NCBI GenBank assembly: GCA_017555445.1
Contig: JAFZGK010000077.1
Coordinates: 1 to 17,519, forward strand
DNA: 17,519 nucleotides
Reading direction: 5' to 3'
Source of the DNA: Bacteroidales bacterium
GTDB lineage: Bacteria; Bacteroidota; Bacteroidia; Bacteroidales; UBA932
Positions 6,037-11,973 of this stretch are shown in pieces. Numbering within the stretch: the stretch's first letter is position 1; every line of letters begins with the position of its first letter. The translations under genes and the position numbers were made by a program. The notes under the pieces are model-generated. The model was not told the origin of the DNA and did not search any database. It saw nothing but the letters and a program-made list of their open reading frames with translations.

Positions 6037-7208
6037 TGAAGTTTTCAAAAGATACAGAATCGTTTTTCAGGTCGCCTGTGAGGGATATCTTCAAGAAGGT
6101 CGACCTGAATTCCATATATTCCTTTGCCGGAGGATATCCTTCAGCAGAGACTTTCCCTCTTGAGCAAATCCGTCATACCATGTCGGAGGTGATCGACAAG
6201 TATGGAGGAAAGGCTTTTCAATATGGCGCAACCCAGGGAGTGAACGAGCTTCGTGAGGCTGTAGCTTCACGTTACGGAGTGCCGGTGGAGAGAGTTCAGA
6301 TCACGTCTTCTTCGCAGCAGGGCATAGATGTGTGTACCCGAGTTCTTGTAGATCCGGGTGATGTGGTCCTGACTTCCAATCCATCATATCTTGGAGCTAT
6401 CCAGTCATTCTGTTCATACCGCGCTGACATCAGAGGCATCTCTCATGCGGATGATCTGAATGCTTTCAGAAAGAACTATGAGGATGTTATCGCGCAGGTG
6501 GAAAATGAGGGAAAGAAGATAAAGTTCCTCTATATGATTCCGGACTTTCAGAATCCTTCAGGAGAGACATTGACTCTTGAGGAAAGGAAGATGATGGTGG
6601 AGCTTGCTGAGAGGCATGATTTCCTTATCATTGAAGACAGTCCATACCGTGAGCTCAGATATGAGGGTGAGCATGTGCCTACAATGTATTCTCTGGCTCC
6701 GGACAGGGTCATCCATCTTGGATCATTTTCAAAGATTTTCGCTCCGGGTTTCCGCCTTGGCTGGGCTATTGCTCATCCGGACATTCTCGACAAGATATAT
6801 GTGTGCAAGCAGTCGCTGGACCTCTGCCCGCCGATCTTCGATCAGTATGTGGCTGCAGAGTTCCTTGCAAGTGGAAAGCTGGATGCCAATCTGGCAAAGA
6901 CAATAGAGCTTTATAAGGGCAAGAGAGACCTTATGCTTTCTCTCCTCTCAGAGCATATGCCTTCACAGGTGAAATGGACACATCCTGAAGGCGGACTGTT
7001 CCTCTTTCTGACTCTTCCTGAAGGATTCGATGCTGTGGCATTCTATGACAGGGCTTTGACAGCCGGGGTGGCTTATGTGGCCGGAGAGTTCTTCCACCCT
7101 GACCGTAGCGGAAAGAATACGATGAGACTTAACTTCTCTTTCATGTCTCACGAGCGAATTGCCGAAGGCATACGCATGATGGCTGAATTGCTGAAAAGTG
7201 AAATATAA
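6036..7208 (+). CDS. PLP aminotransferase, LysN/MocR-like, probable succinyl-DAP aminotransferase
   Basis: The protein has 390 residues and is a fold-type I aminotransferase. Visible are FAGGYPSAETFP at the N-terminus, FQYGATQGVNELREA, ITSSSQQGID (cofactor phosphate region), PDFQNPSGETL (Asn beside the PLP ring), EDSPYRELRY, the Schiff-base Lys233 in GSFSKIFAPGFRLGW, and MRLNFSF near the end, whose Arg should bind the substrate carboxylate. The pattern is that of the 2-aminoadipate/LysN and MocR-catalytic-domain group, not of classical DapC, ArgD or DapL. No DNA-binding domain is attached. It overlaps dapD and dapF by one base on each side, so it very probably makes N-succinyl-LL-DAP from N-succinyl-2-amino-6-oxopimelate with glutamate. 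Family membership is well supported; the substrate is inferred from the operon. Confidence 0.82.
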   Translation: MKFSKDTESFFRSPVRDIFKKVDLNSIYSFAGGYPSAETFPLEQIRHTMSEVIDKYGGKAFQYGATQGVNELREAVASRYGVPVERVQITSSSQQGIDVCTRVLVDPGDVVLTSNPSYLGAIQSFCSYRADIRGISHADDLNAFRKNYEDVIAQVENEGKKIKFLYMIPDFQNPSGETLTLEERKMMVELAERHDFLIIEDSPYRELRYEGEHVPTMYSLAPDRVIHLGSFSKIFAPGFRLGWAIAHPDILDKIYVCKQSLDLCPPIFDQYVAAEFLASGKLDANLAKTIELYKGKRDLMLSLLSEHMPSQVKWTHPEGGLFLFLTLPEGFDAVAFYDRALTAGVAYVAGEFFHPDRSGKNTMRLNFSFMSHERIAEGIRMMAELLKSEI

Positions 7209-8107
7209 TGGACAGTATGAGATTTTATAAATATCAAGGTGCCGGGAATGACTTTCTGGTTGCAGACAACCGGGACGGATATATTCTTGAAAAGGACGGA
7301 GTCCTTGAAGCTGTATCCGATGGTGTGGTAGTCTGGACAAGGTCTATAGCTGATCTGTGTGACCGTCGTTACGGAATCGGAGCGGATGGTCTTATGCTGC
7401 TTGAATCAGGTGCAGACGGTCTTGATTTTCATATGACATATTTCAATTCAGATGGCTCCGGTGGCATGATGTGCGGTAACGGAGGCAGATGCATCGTGGC
7501 ATTTGCTGCTGACATGGGGGTCAAGCCGTCTGGAGAGCATGGTACATATGTTTTCGATGCTGCAGATGGTCTTCATACAGCGCAGGTGATATGCGATGAG
7601 TGTGGCGTAAAGATCGTCCGTCTGAAGATGAAGGATGTATCTGAGGCGATCAGGTATGATGAGCTTACAGGTGTTACCTGTGTTTCTGAAGGCTGGTTCC
7701 TGGATACTGGTACAAGACATTATGTGAGACAGGTGGCAGACCTGGAATCCTACGATATAGTTTCAGAGGGAAGAGAGATAAGATATGGCGCTCAGGAACT
7801 TAAGCCTATAGGAGCCAATGTCAACTTTATCGAGCCGTCTGAGTCTGTGTTGAAAGTCCGTACCTACGAGAAAGGAGTAGAGGATGAGACATTTGCATGC
7901 GGAACTGGTATAGTTGCTTCAGCAATAGCTGCTCATCTTAGTGGCGTGAAGCCTTCTTTAGTCGAAGGTGATGTTGCAATCTATCAGATCAAGGCAAAGA
8001 GGGATGTTCTCAGAGTGGATTTCAGACCTTGCGGCTCAGAAGGCCAAGTTGCGTCAGATGTATATCTGACAGGCCCTGCAGCTTTTGTGGCTGAAGTAAA
8101 TTTTTGA
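7208..8107 (+). CDS. dapF: Diaminopimelate epimerase
   Basis: DapF converts LL-DAP to meso-DAP without a cofactor, using two cysteines as base and acid. The protein has 299 residues, slightly above the usual 270-280. Both cysteine motifs are present: MMCGNGGRC (Cys89) and FACGTGIVAS (Cys231). YQGAGNDFLVADNRDG near the start and GIGADGLMLLE are also family signatures. I start it at ATG 7208, which overlaps the preceding stop as TAATG; an ATG at 7217 (MRFYKYQG) would also fit the family. It is the last gene of the operon and no clear terminator follows. lysA, needed to make lysine from meso-DAP, is not in the window. Confidence 0.95.
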   Translation: MDSMRFYKYQGAGNDFLVADNRDGYILEKDGVLEAVSDGVVVWTRSIADLCDRRYGIGADGLMLLESGADGLDFHMTYFNSDGSGGMMCGNGGRCIVAFAADMGVKPSGEHGTYVFDAADGLHTAQVICDECGVKIVRLKMKDVSEAIRYDELTGVTCVSEGWFLDTGTRHYVRQVADLESYDIVSEGREIRYGAQELKPIGANVNFIEPSESVLKVRTYEKGVEDETFACGTGIVASAIAAHLSGVKPSLVEGDVAIYQIKAKRDVLRVDFRPCGSEGQVASDVYLTGPAAFVAEVNF

Positions 8108-8109
8108 TG

Positions 8110-8117
8110 TATATTTG
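8110..8117 (+). promoter_or_regulatory. Probable -7 promoter box of the DUF4465-like gene
   Basis: TATATTTG at 8110-8117 matches the Bacteroidetes -7 consensus. The nearest TTTG upstream (8084-8087) is 22 bases away rather than 19, so the -33 match is imperfect. It lies three bases after the dapF stop and 27 bases before the next start codon. Confidence 0.55.
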
Positions 8118-8143
8118 CAGACTTTTAAGATAATATAAGATAA

Positions 8144-8890
8144 ATGAAGAAGTTTTTAGTAGTGTTTTTTGCGGCTTTGATGGCCGTATCGTGTTTCAAG
8201 GATGGTCCGACCAACAGTCATCAGTACAACCTTCTTGCAACATTCGAATATGTCAATGACTATGACATACCTGATCAGTTTGGAAAAGACAGCCTTTATT
8301 TCGACACAGTCGGAGGCCTTGGTATGGGTTGGAATGATGTTGCCTTCATGCATAAACTTAGCGAGGATAAGACAGCGGTCAAAGGTGGATTCGTGCTCTC
8401 ATGTCTCAAGGGAAAACTTTATGCTGAGGGATATGAATCAGATGTGACAGCGGATCTTTACAGAGTGAATGCTCCTGCTGACAGTACAAGGACATATATG
8501 GTGTTCGTGGATGCGGAATCTGATGCGGATATGCCTGTGCATGACGTAGAGTTCGTCGGAGACGAGTATGGAACATGCAGGGTGGTAGGATGTTATGTGA
8601 ATGTCCCTCTTTATGTGGCAGCTGCTGCAATGAAGGAATTCAAGGATGGTGATGCGTTGACTCTCAAGGCTACAGGTTATCTTGAAGGAAAGATGACAAG
8701 CGAGAAGTCAATAGATCTCATTACCTGCGAGGATGGCAAGGTGACCGTGCTGCCTAAATGGACAATATTTGATCTCTCTTCGATAGGAGATATCCAGTAT
8801 CTGGATTTTGATGTAAAGTCAACCAATCCGAACGTGCCGGAAGTATTCTGTATGGATAATTTCGGAGCGAGGGTTGCTATAGAATATTAG
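8144..8890 (+). CDS. Lipoprotein, DUF4465-like
   Basis: The protein has 248 residues. The N-terminus is a lipoprotein signal: two lysines, a hydrophobic run, and AVSC with the acylated Cys17. The C-terminal half reads WTIFDLSSIGDIQYLDFDVKS, then PEVFCMDNFGARV, which closely resembles the ending of the Bacteroidetes DUF4465 family (WxxVDLSxLG, then a PxxFCxDN motif). That family is a secreted beta-rich domain of unknown function, often found on the surface and sometimes linked to carbohydrate or corrinoid binding. The protein is probably anchored in the outer membrane; FKDG directly after the cysteine resembles no clear export motif. It has its own promoter and is convergent with rimM, with only six bases between the two stop codons and no visible terminator. 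Confidence 0.72.
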   Translation: MKKFLVVFFAALMAVSCFKDGPTNSHQYNLLATFEYVNDYDIPDQFGKDSLYFDTVGGLGMGWNDVAFMHKLSEDKTAVKGGFVLSCLKGKLYAEGYESDVTADLYRVNAPADSTRTYMVFVDAESDADMPVHDVEFVGDEYGTCRVVGCYVNVPLYVAAAAMKEFKDGDALTLKATGYLEGKMTSEKSIDLITCEDGKVTVLPKWTIFDLSSIGDIQYLDFDVKSTNPNVPEVFCMDNFGARVAIEY

Positions 8891-8896
8891 CCACCC

Positions 8897-9457
8897 TTAA
8901 AGAAGTCCTGCAGGAATCTGCATGATTAATTCCTGATATTCAGGATCCAATGATAAGATGAAATCTTCATGGAGCGGTAGCATTACTGCTCCATTTATTG
9001 TTTCTACCTCAAGGCATGGGTTCTTTGGGATGTCAATGAAATCGGTGATTTCTCCGACTTCGATCAAGCCTTCCCCGTCTTCAGTCGGTGTGAGTACCAT
9101 CCAACCGACAAGTGCAGCGTAACCGTCTTCTTCTATTGACATTTCAGGAATGCTGTCGGCACTGATATAGACTGCCTTTCCGGTGATTTCCTCGACATCT
9201 TCCATACTGCAGATGTCTGTGAGGTGAACGAGGGCTTTCGTGTTGCCTCTCTTTGAGAATGATTCGATAAAAAAAGGAACCGGCAGTCCATCGAATACGA
9301 TGAACACCGGTTCTTCTAAGTTGATATCTTCAGGAGCGATGTCGCGGAAACCCATTACGAGTTCCCCGTCGGTACCGTTGGATTTCAACACCTGTGCTAC
9401 CTGCTGCAGGTCGTCAAGAGTAATGGCATTGCTGCCAGTTGTCTTTCTACCTGCCAT
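8897..9457 (-). CDS. rimM: Ribosome maturation factor RimM
   Basis: RimM helps mature the 3' (head) domain of the 30S subunit and binds S19. The protein has about 186 residues from ATG 9457, seven bases after the rpsP stop. A longer reading to 9496 would run inside rpsP and is unlikely. The N-terminal beta-barrel contains DLQQVAQVLKSNGTDGELVMGF (shown in part here: the key piece is GTDGELVMGF) and a segment VHLTDICSMEDVEEITGKAVYI. The PRC-barrel half carries LVGWMV, IGEI-like VGEITDFIDIP, and a closing DPEYQELIMQIPAGLL, matching the family ending IxxxLPEGLL. The rpsP-rimM pair is a widespread order. Both genes serve 30S assembly. Confidence 0.9.
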   Translation of the reverse strand: MAGRKTTGSNAITLDDLQQVAQVLKSNGTDGELVMGFRDIAPEDINLEEPVFIVFDGLPVPFFIESFSKRGNTKALVHLTDICSMEDVEEITGKAVYISADSIPEMSIEEDGYAALVGWMVLTPTEDGEGLIEVGEITDFIDIPKNPCLEVETINGAVMLPLHEDFILSLDPEYQELIMQIPAGLL

Positions 9458-9464
9458 GCCGGAA

Positions 9465-10013
9465 TTACTCAGCTGGTGTTTCCTCAGCCTCTGCAACCTC
9501 TGCAGCAGCCTCAGCAGCAGCAGCCTCAGCAGCAGCGCGTGCAGCTTCCTCAGCCTCAGCCTTTCTCTTAGCGATAGCCTCAGCTCTCTCCTGATTTACC
9601 TTAGCCTCAGCAGCAACTGCAGCCTTGTAAGCCTCAGCAGCGTCCTTGCTAAGTCCCGCCTTCTTTGCGTTGATCTTTGCAGCCTTCTCAGCCTTCCAAG
9701 CAGCGAGCTTAGCGTCTGCCTGCTCCTGAGTAAGAGCGCCCTTCTTTACACCACCCTGGAGGTGCTTTGCAAGGAGTACACCCTCGTAAGAGAGGATCTT
9801 GTTAGCAGTAAGGGTAGGCTGTGCACCTACGTTAAGCCATGCAAGTGCGCGCTCGTGGTTGAGAACGATAGTTGCAGGGTTTGTGTTAGGGTTGTAAGAG
9901 CCGATCTGCTCGATGAAACGACCATCGCGAGGTGCGCGTGAGTCAGCCACAACAATGTGGAAGAATGCGAAATTCTTCTTACCGTGGCGCTGGAGACGAA
10001 TTTTAACAGCCAT
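9465..10013 (-). CDS. rpsP: 30S ribosomal protein S16 with long Ala/Glu-rich tail
   Basis: The protein has 182 residues. The first 80 or so are the conserved S16 fold: [19 protein letters not shown], then [21 protein letters not shown], and [12 protein letters not shown]. After that comes a charged linker and a tail of about 45 residues made almost only of Ala and Glu with a few Arg/Lys, predicted to be helical. Most bacterial S16 proteins are 80-100 residues; extended S16 of about 180 residues is common in Bacteroidetes as I know the family. The tail's codons form a repetitive GCTG/GGCTGAG tract at about 9474-9600, which creates an artificial Leu/Ser-rich reading frame on the other strand. 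The gene heads an operon with rimM. Confidence 0.95.
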   Translation of the reverse strand: MAVKIRLQRHGKKNFAFFHIVVADSRAPRDGRFIEQIGSYNPNTNPATIVLNHERALAWLNVGAQPTLTANKILSYEGVLLAKHLQGGVKKGALTQEQADAKLAAWKAEKAAKINAKKAGLSKDAAEAYKAAVAAEAKVNQERAEAIAKRKAEAEEAARAAAEAAAAEAAAEVAEAEETPAE

Positions 10014-10050
10014 TGTGAATCTGTTTTAAATGTTAATAAATATACCAATG

Positions 10051-10069
10051 TTTTCCTTCCCGAGGAAAA
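10051..10069 (-). promoter_or_regulatory. Hairpin in the rpsP leader
   Basis: TTTTCCT (10051-10057) and AGGAAAA (10063-10069) form a perfect 7-bp stem with a 5-base loop. It lies between the predicted rpsP promoter and the start codon, so it would be in the 5' leader RNA. A role in control of rpsP is possible but unproven. Confidence 0.45.
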
Positions 10070-10074
10070 GCGCG

Positions 10075-10105
10075 CAAAATTATGAAATTTTTCTGAGACT
10101 TCCAA
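10075..10105 (-). promoter_or_regulatory. Promoter of rpsP-rimM
   Basis: On the minus strand TAATTTTG (10082-10075) fits the TAnnTTTG -7 box, and TTGG at 10105-10102, exactly 19 bases upstream, matches the -33 TTTG at three of four positions. Transcription would start near 10068, giving a leader of about 55 bases. Between this promoter and the tRNA-Leu promoter on the other strand lie about 100 bases in which I see nothing further. Confidence 0.55.
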
Positions 10106-10204
10106 TGAAGTGGCGAAAAAACTGAAAATCAGCATAAAAAGGGTCTTTATTCAGCGGACGTTTCTAGGGGAAATGAAAAATATTTGAAAAATTTTGAAGA
10201 AAAA

Positions 10205-10235
10205 TTTGGAGTTTAAAATATTTGTCGTACCTTTG
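10205..10235 (+). promoter_or_regulatory. Consensus promoter of tRNA-Leu
   Basis: TTTG (10205-10208), exactly 19 bases, then TACCTTTG (10228-10235): a full match to the Bacteroidetes housekeeping promoter. The start of transcription should fall near 10242, about nine bases before the tRNA. Confidence 0.88.
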
Positions 10236-10250
10236 CAATCCCAAAACAAA

Positions 10251-10333
10251 GCGGTGGTGGTGAAATGGTAGACACGCTACTTTGAGGGGGTAGTGGGAGT
10301 AATCCTGTGCGAGTTCGAGTCTCGCCCACCGCA
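10251..10333 (+). tRNA. leuU: tRNA-Leu(GAG)
   Basis: Acceptor GCGGTGG pairs with CCACCGC (10326-10332), with discriminator A10333. The anticodon loop TTGAGGG (anticodon GAG) is closed by CTACT/GGTAG, a long variable arm (TGGGAGTAATCCTG) marks a class II tRNA, and the T loop is TTCGAGT. CCA is not encoded. Length is 83 bases. It is a single-gene unit with its own promoter and terminator. Confidence 0.97.
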
Positions 10334-10340
10334 CCCCAAG

Positions 10341-10369
10341 AATCCGATCATTTCTGATCGGATTTTTTT
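10341..10369 (+). terminator. Terminator after tRNA-Leu
   Basis: AATCCGATCA (10341-10350) pairs perfectly with TGATCGGATT (10355-10364) around a four-base TTTC loop, followed by five more T's. This is a textbook Rho-independent terminator eight bases after the tRNA. Confidence 0.93.
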
Positions 10370-10401
10370 GTATATTTACATCGCTAAATATTCATAAGAT
10401 C

Positions 10402-11277
10402 ATGCAGACACTGAAAAATGATGTGCTGGCGATTGAGGTCAGCGGACATGGTGCGGAGCTTTCGAGCATCCGCAAAGGTGAAACAGAATATCTCTGGCAG
10501 GCGGATCCGAAATTCTGGGCTCGTCATTCGCCGGTTCTTTTCCCGATTGTAGGCAGCGTATGGGAAGGCCGTTACAGAGTGGGAGAAAAGGAATTCCAGC
10601 TTGGACAGCATGGATTTGCAAGAGACATGGAATTTGCGCTTGTAAGCCAGACCGATACAGAACTTCGATATCGTCTGGAATCTACAGAGGAGACTCTTGC
10701 AAAATATCCTTGGCCATTCTGTCTTGAGATAGCTTACAGACTTCATGACAACAAGATCGATGTGATATGGGAGGTTGCCAACCCTGGAACTGAAGATATG
10801 TATTTCCAGATCGGTGCGCATCCTGCCTTCAATTATCCGGATTATGATCTTGAAAAGAAGGAACGTGGATTCTTCTCATTCGACAGGACTGAAGGACTTG
10901 AGTGCATCAGAATCGTCGGCAAAGGTTGTGTGGATGCGGTGACAAAACATCCTCTGGAACTCGATGAGAATGGCAGATGTCCGCTTGCAAGCGATACATT
11001 CGATGTCATTGACACCCTCATGCTTCAGGACAGCCAGCTCAAGAGGGTCACTCTCCATCGCACAGATGCGACTCCATGGCTGAGCCTCAACTTTACTGCA
11101 CCGGTAGTTGGTCTCTGGTCACCTCCGACCAAGAATGCGCCGTTCATCTGCATCGAGCCATGGTATGGCCGTTGCGACAGGGCAGGATACGAAGGTGATT
11201 ACAGAGATAAGGACTGGGTCAACCGTCTTGCTCCGGGAGAGCGTTTCTCGAGCGTATATACAATAGAAATACATTAA
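10402..11277 (+). CDS. Aldose 1-epimerase family protein
   Basis: The protein has 291 residues in the galactose-mutarotase-like fold, which interconverts alpha and beta anomers of sugars. The family landmarks are HSPVLFPIVGS, GQHGFARDMEF with His70, IGAHPAFNYP with His140 (the catalytic acid in this family), and CIEPWYGRCD with Glu252 (the base). The arrangement is that of the LacX/YeaD-like branch rather than classical GalM: it has HGFAR and no signal peptide. It is therefore cytoplasmic, and its true sugar, possibly a hexose phosphate, is open. It starts 33 bases after the tRNA-Leu terminator; the sequence TATATTTA near 10371 is at best a weak -7 box. No sugar-pathway neighbours are present to narrow the substrate. 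Confidence 0.88.
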   Translation: MQTLKNDVLAIEVSGHGAELSSIRKGETEYLWQADPKFWARHSPVLFPIVGSVWEGRYRVGEKEFQLGQHGFARDMEFALVSQTDTELRYRLESTEETLAKYPWPFCLEIAYRLHDNKIDVIWEVANPGTEDMYFQIGAHPAFNYPDYDLEKKERGFFSFDRTEGLECIRIVGKGCVDAVTKHPLELDENGRCPLASDTFDVIDTLMLQDSQLKRVTLHRTDATPWLSLNFTAPVVGLWSPPTKNAPFICIEPWYGRCDRAGYEGDYRDKDWVNRLAPGERFSSVYTIEIH

Positions 11278-11299
11278 GCTTGTTTCAAGCATACTTTTT
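11278..11299 (+). terminator. Weak terminator candidate after the epimerase gene
   Basis: GCTTG (11278-11282) and CAAGC (11286-11290) form a 5-bp stem with a TTT loop right after the stop codon. A run of five T's follows after four bases. The stem is short and the T run is displaced, so function is doubtful. The T run could also belong to a -7-like TACTTTTTG for the next gene. Confidence 0.3.
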
Positions 11300-11305
11300 G
11301 AGTTG

Positions 11306-11339
11306 CCTGCGTTTTGGTTAGTTATAATTAAAACGCAGG
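11306..11339. promoter_or_regulatory. Perfect 10-bp hairpin just before the lipocalin start
   Basis: CCTGCGTTTT (11306-11315) pairs perfectly with AAAACGCAGG (11330-11339) around a 14-base AT-rich loop. Only six bases (TTTATT) separate it from ATG 11346, and the only purine-rich ribosome-site candidate (GCAGG) is inside the stem. It may be a terminator for the upstream gene, although the following T run is short and broken, or a structure controlling lipocalin translation. Confidence 0.5.
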
Positions 11340-11345
11340 TTTATT

Positions 11346-11888
11346 ATGAAACGTCTTATTCAAATCGCACTGACTGCAATGTTCCCGGTGCTGATGTCAG
11401 CCCAGGAACCGTATGACAACTCCACAATCGCAAAGTTCGACCTCTCGCGTTACCTTGGCACATGGTACGAAATAGCCCGTTTCGACCATAGCTTCGAGCG
11501 GGGGATGGATAATGTCACGGCTGAATATTATATCCGTGATGACGGCAAGGTGGATGTATTCAATTCCGGTTGGAAGAACGGGGTGTTCAAGACAGCTGAC
11601 GGAAAGGCGAAGCAACCTGATCCAATCAAGGATCCGGCGCATCTCAAGGTCTCATTCTTCCTGTTCTTCTACAGTGACTATAATGTCTTGATGCTGGATG
11701 AAAATTATCAGGTGGCACTGGTAGGAAGCAGAAGTCCCGACTATCTCTGGATCCTCTCGCGTACTCCTCAGCAGAGTGATGCGGTACTGGATCTTGTAGT
11801 GGAAGAAGCTGAGAGCAGGGGATATGACACTTCGAAACTTATCTGGGTTGACCAGGGGCTGAACTCTGTCGTTTTTGAGGATTTGTAA
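11346..11888 (+). CDS. Periplasmic lipocalin (Blc-like)
   Basis: The protein has 180 residues with an N-terminal signal peptide ending near MSAQ (cleavage after residue 19 or 20). It has no lipobox cysteine, so unlike E. coli Blc it should be soluble in the periplasm or secreted. The lipocalin signature is clear: FDLSRYLGTWYEIARFDHSFERG (the core motif GTWYEIAR is at 38-45). Next come strands of the barrel including VTAEYYIRDDGKVDVFNSG, then KVSFFLFFYSDYNVLMLDENY and VGSRSPDYLWILSRTP, and a C-terminal helix with a final strand. Bacterial lipocalins of this type bind fatty acids, lysophospholipids or similar small hydrophobic compounds and are linked to envelope stress. The ligand cannot be told from the sequence. 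Confidence 0.93.
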   Translation: MKRLIQIALTAMFPVLMSAQEPYDNSTIAKFDLSRYLGTWYEIARFDHSFERGMDNVTAEYYIRDDGKVDVFNSGWKNGVFKTADGKAKQPDPIKDPAHLKVSFFLFFYSDYNVLMLDENYQVALVGSRSPDYLWILSRTPQQSDAVLDLVVEEAESRGYDTSKLIWVDQGLNSVVFEDL

Positions 11889-11891
11889 TCA

Positions 11892-11927
11892 ATTCGGAAT
11901 TTTTCAAAGCTGCAGTTCATTCGGAAT
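11892..11927. promoter_or_regulatory. Two ATTCGGAAT repeats at the feoAB promoter
   Basis: The same near-palindromic 9-mer occurs at 11892-11900 and 11919-11927, 27 bases apart, and the second overlaps the probable -33 element of feoAB. Each copy is ATTC and GAAT around a central G. The arrangement suggests binding sites for a dimeric regulator. It is not a classical Fur box. Confidence 0.4.
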
Positions 11928-11949
11928 CTCAGTAAAATTGCTATATTTG
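11920..11949 (+). promoter_or_regulatory. Promoter of feoAB
   Basis: TATATTTG (11942-11949) is a full match to the -7 box. TTCG at 11920-11923, 18 bases upstream, matches the -33 TTTG at three of four positions. Predicted transcription start is near 11956, leaving a leader under 20 bases. Confidence 0.65.
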
Positions 11950-11973
11950 TAGATTGCGCAAAAGATATGCAGG

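Noticed and set aside
6604..6906. A 100-residue plus-strand frame inside the aminotransferase gene.
   Set aside because: It is an out-of-frame overlap of conserved aminotransferase sequence, without a start signal or family resemblance.
8881..8896. A terminator between the convergent DUF4465-like gene and rimM.
   Set aside because: Only six bases separate the stop codons and no inverted repeat with a T run could be found there.
9240..9941. A 233-residue plus-strand reading frame rich in Leu and Ser.
   Set aside because: It lies antisense to rpsP and rimM, and its composition is the mirror of the repetitive Ala/Glu codons of the S16 tail. It has no domain, no ribosome site and no promoter.
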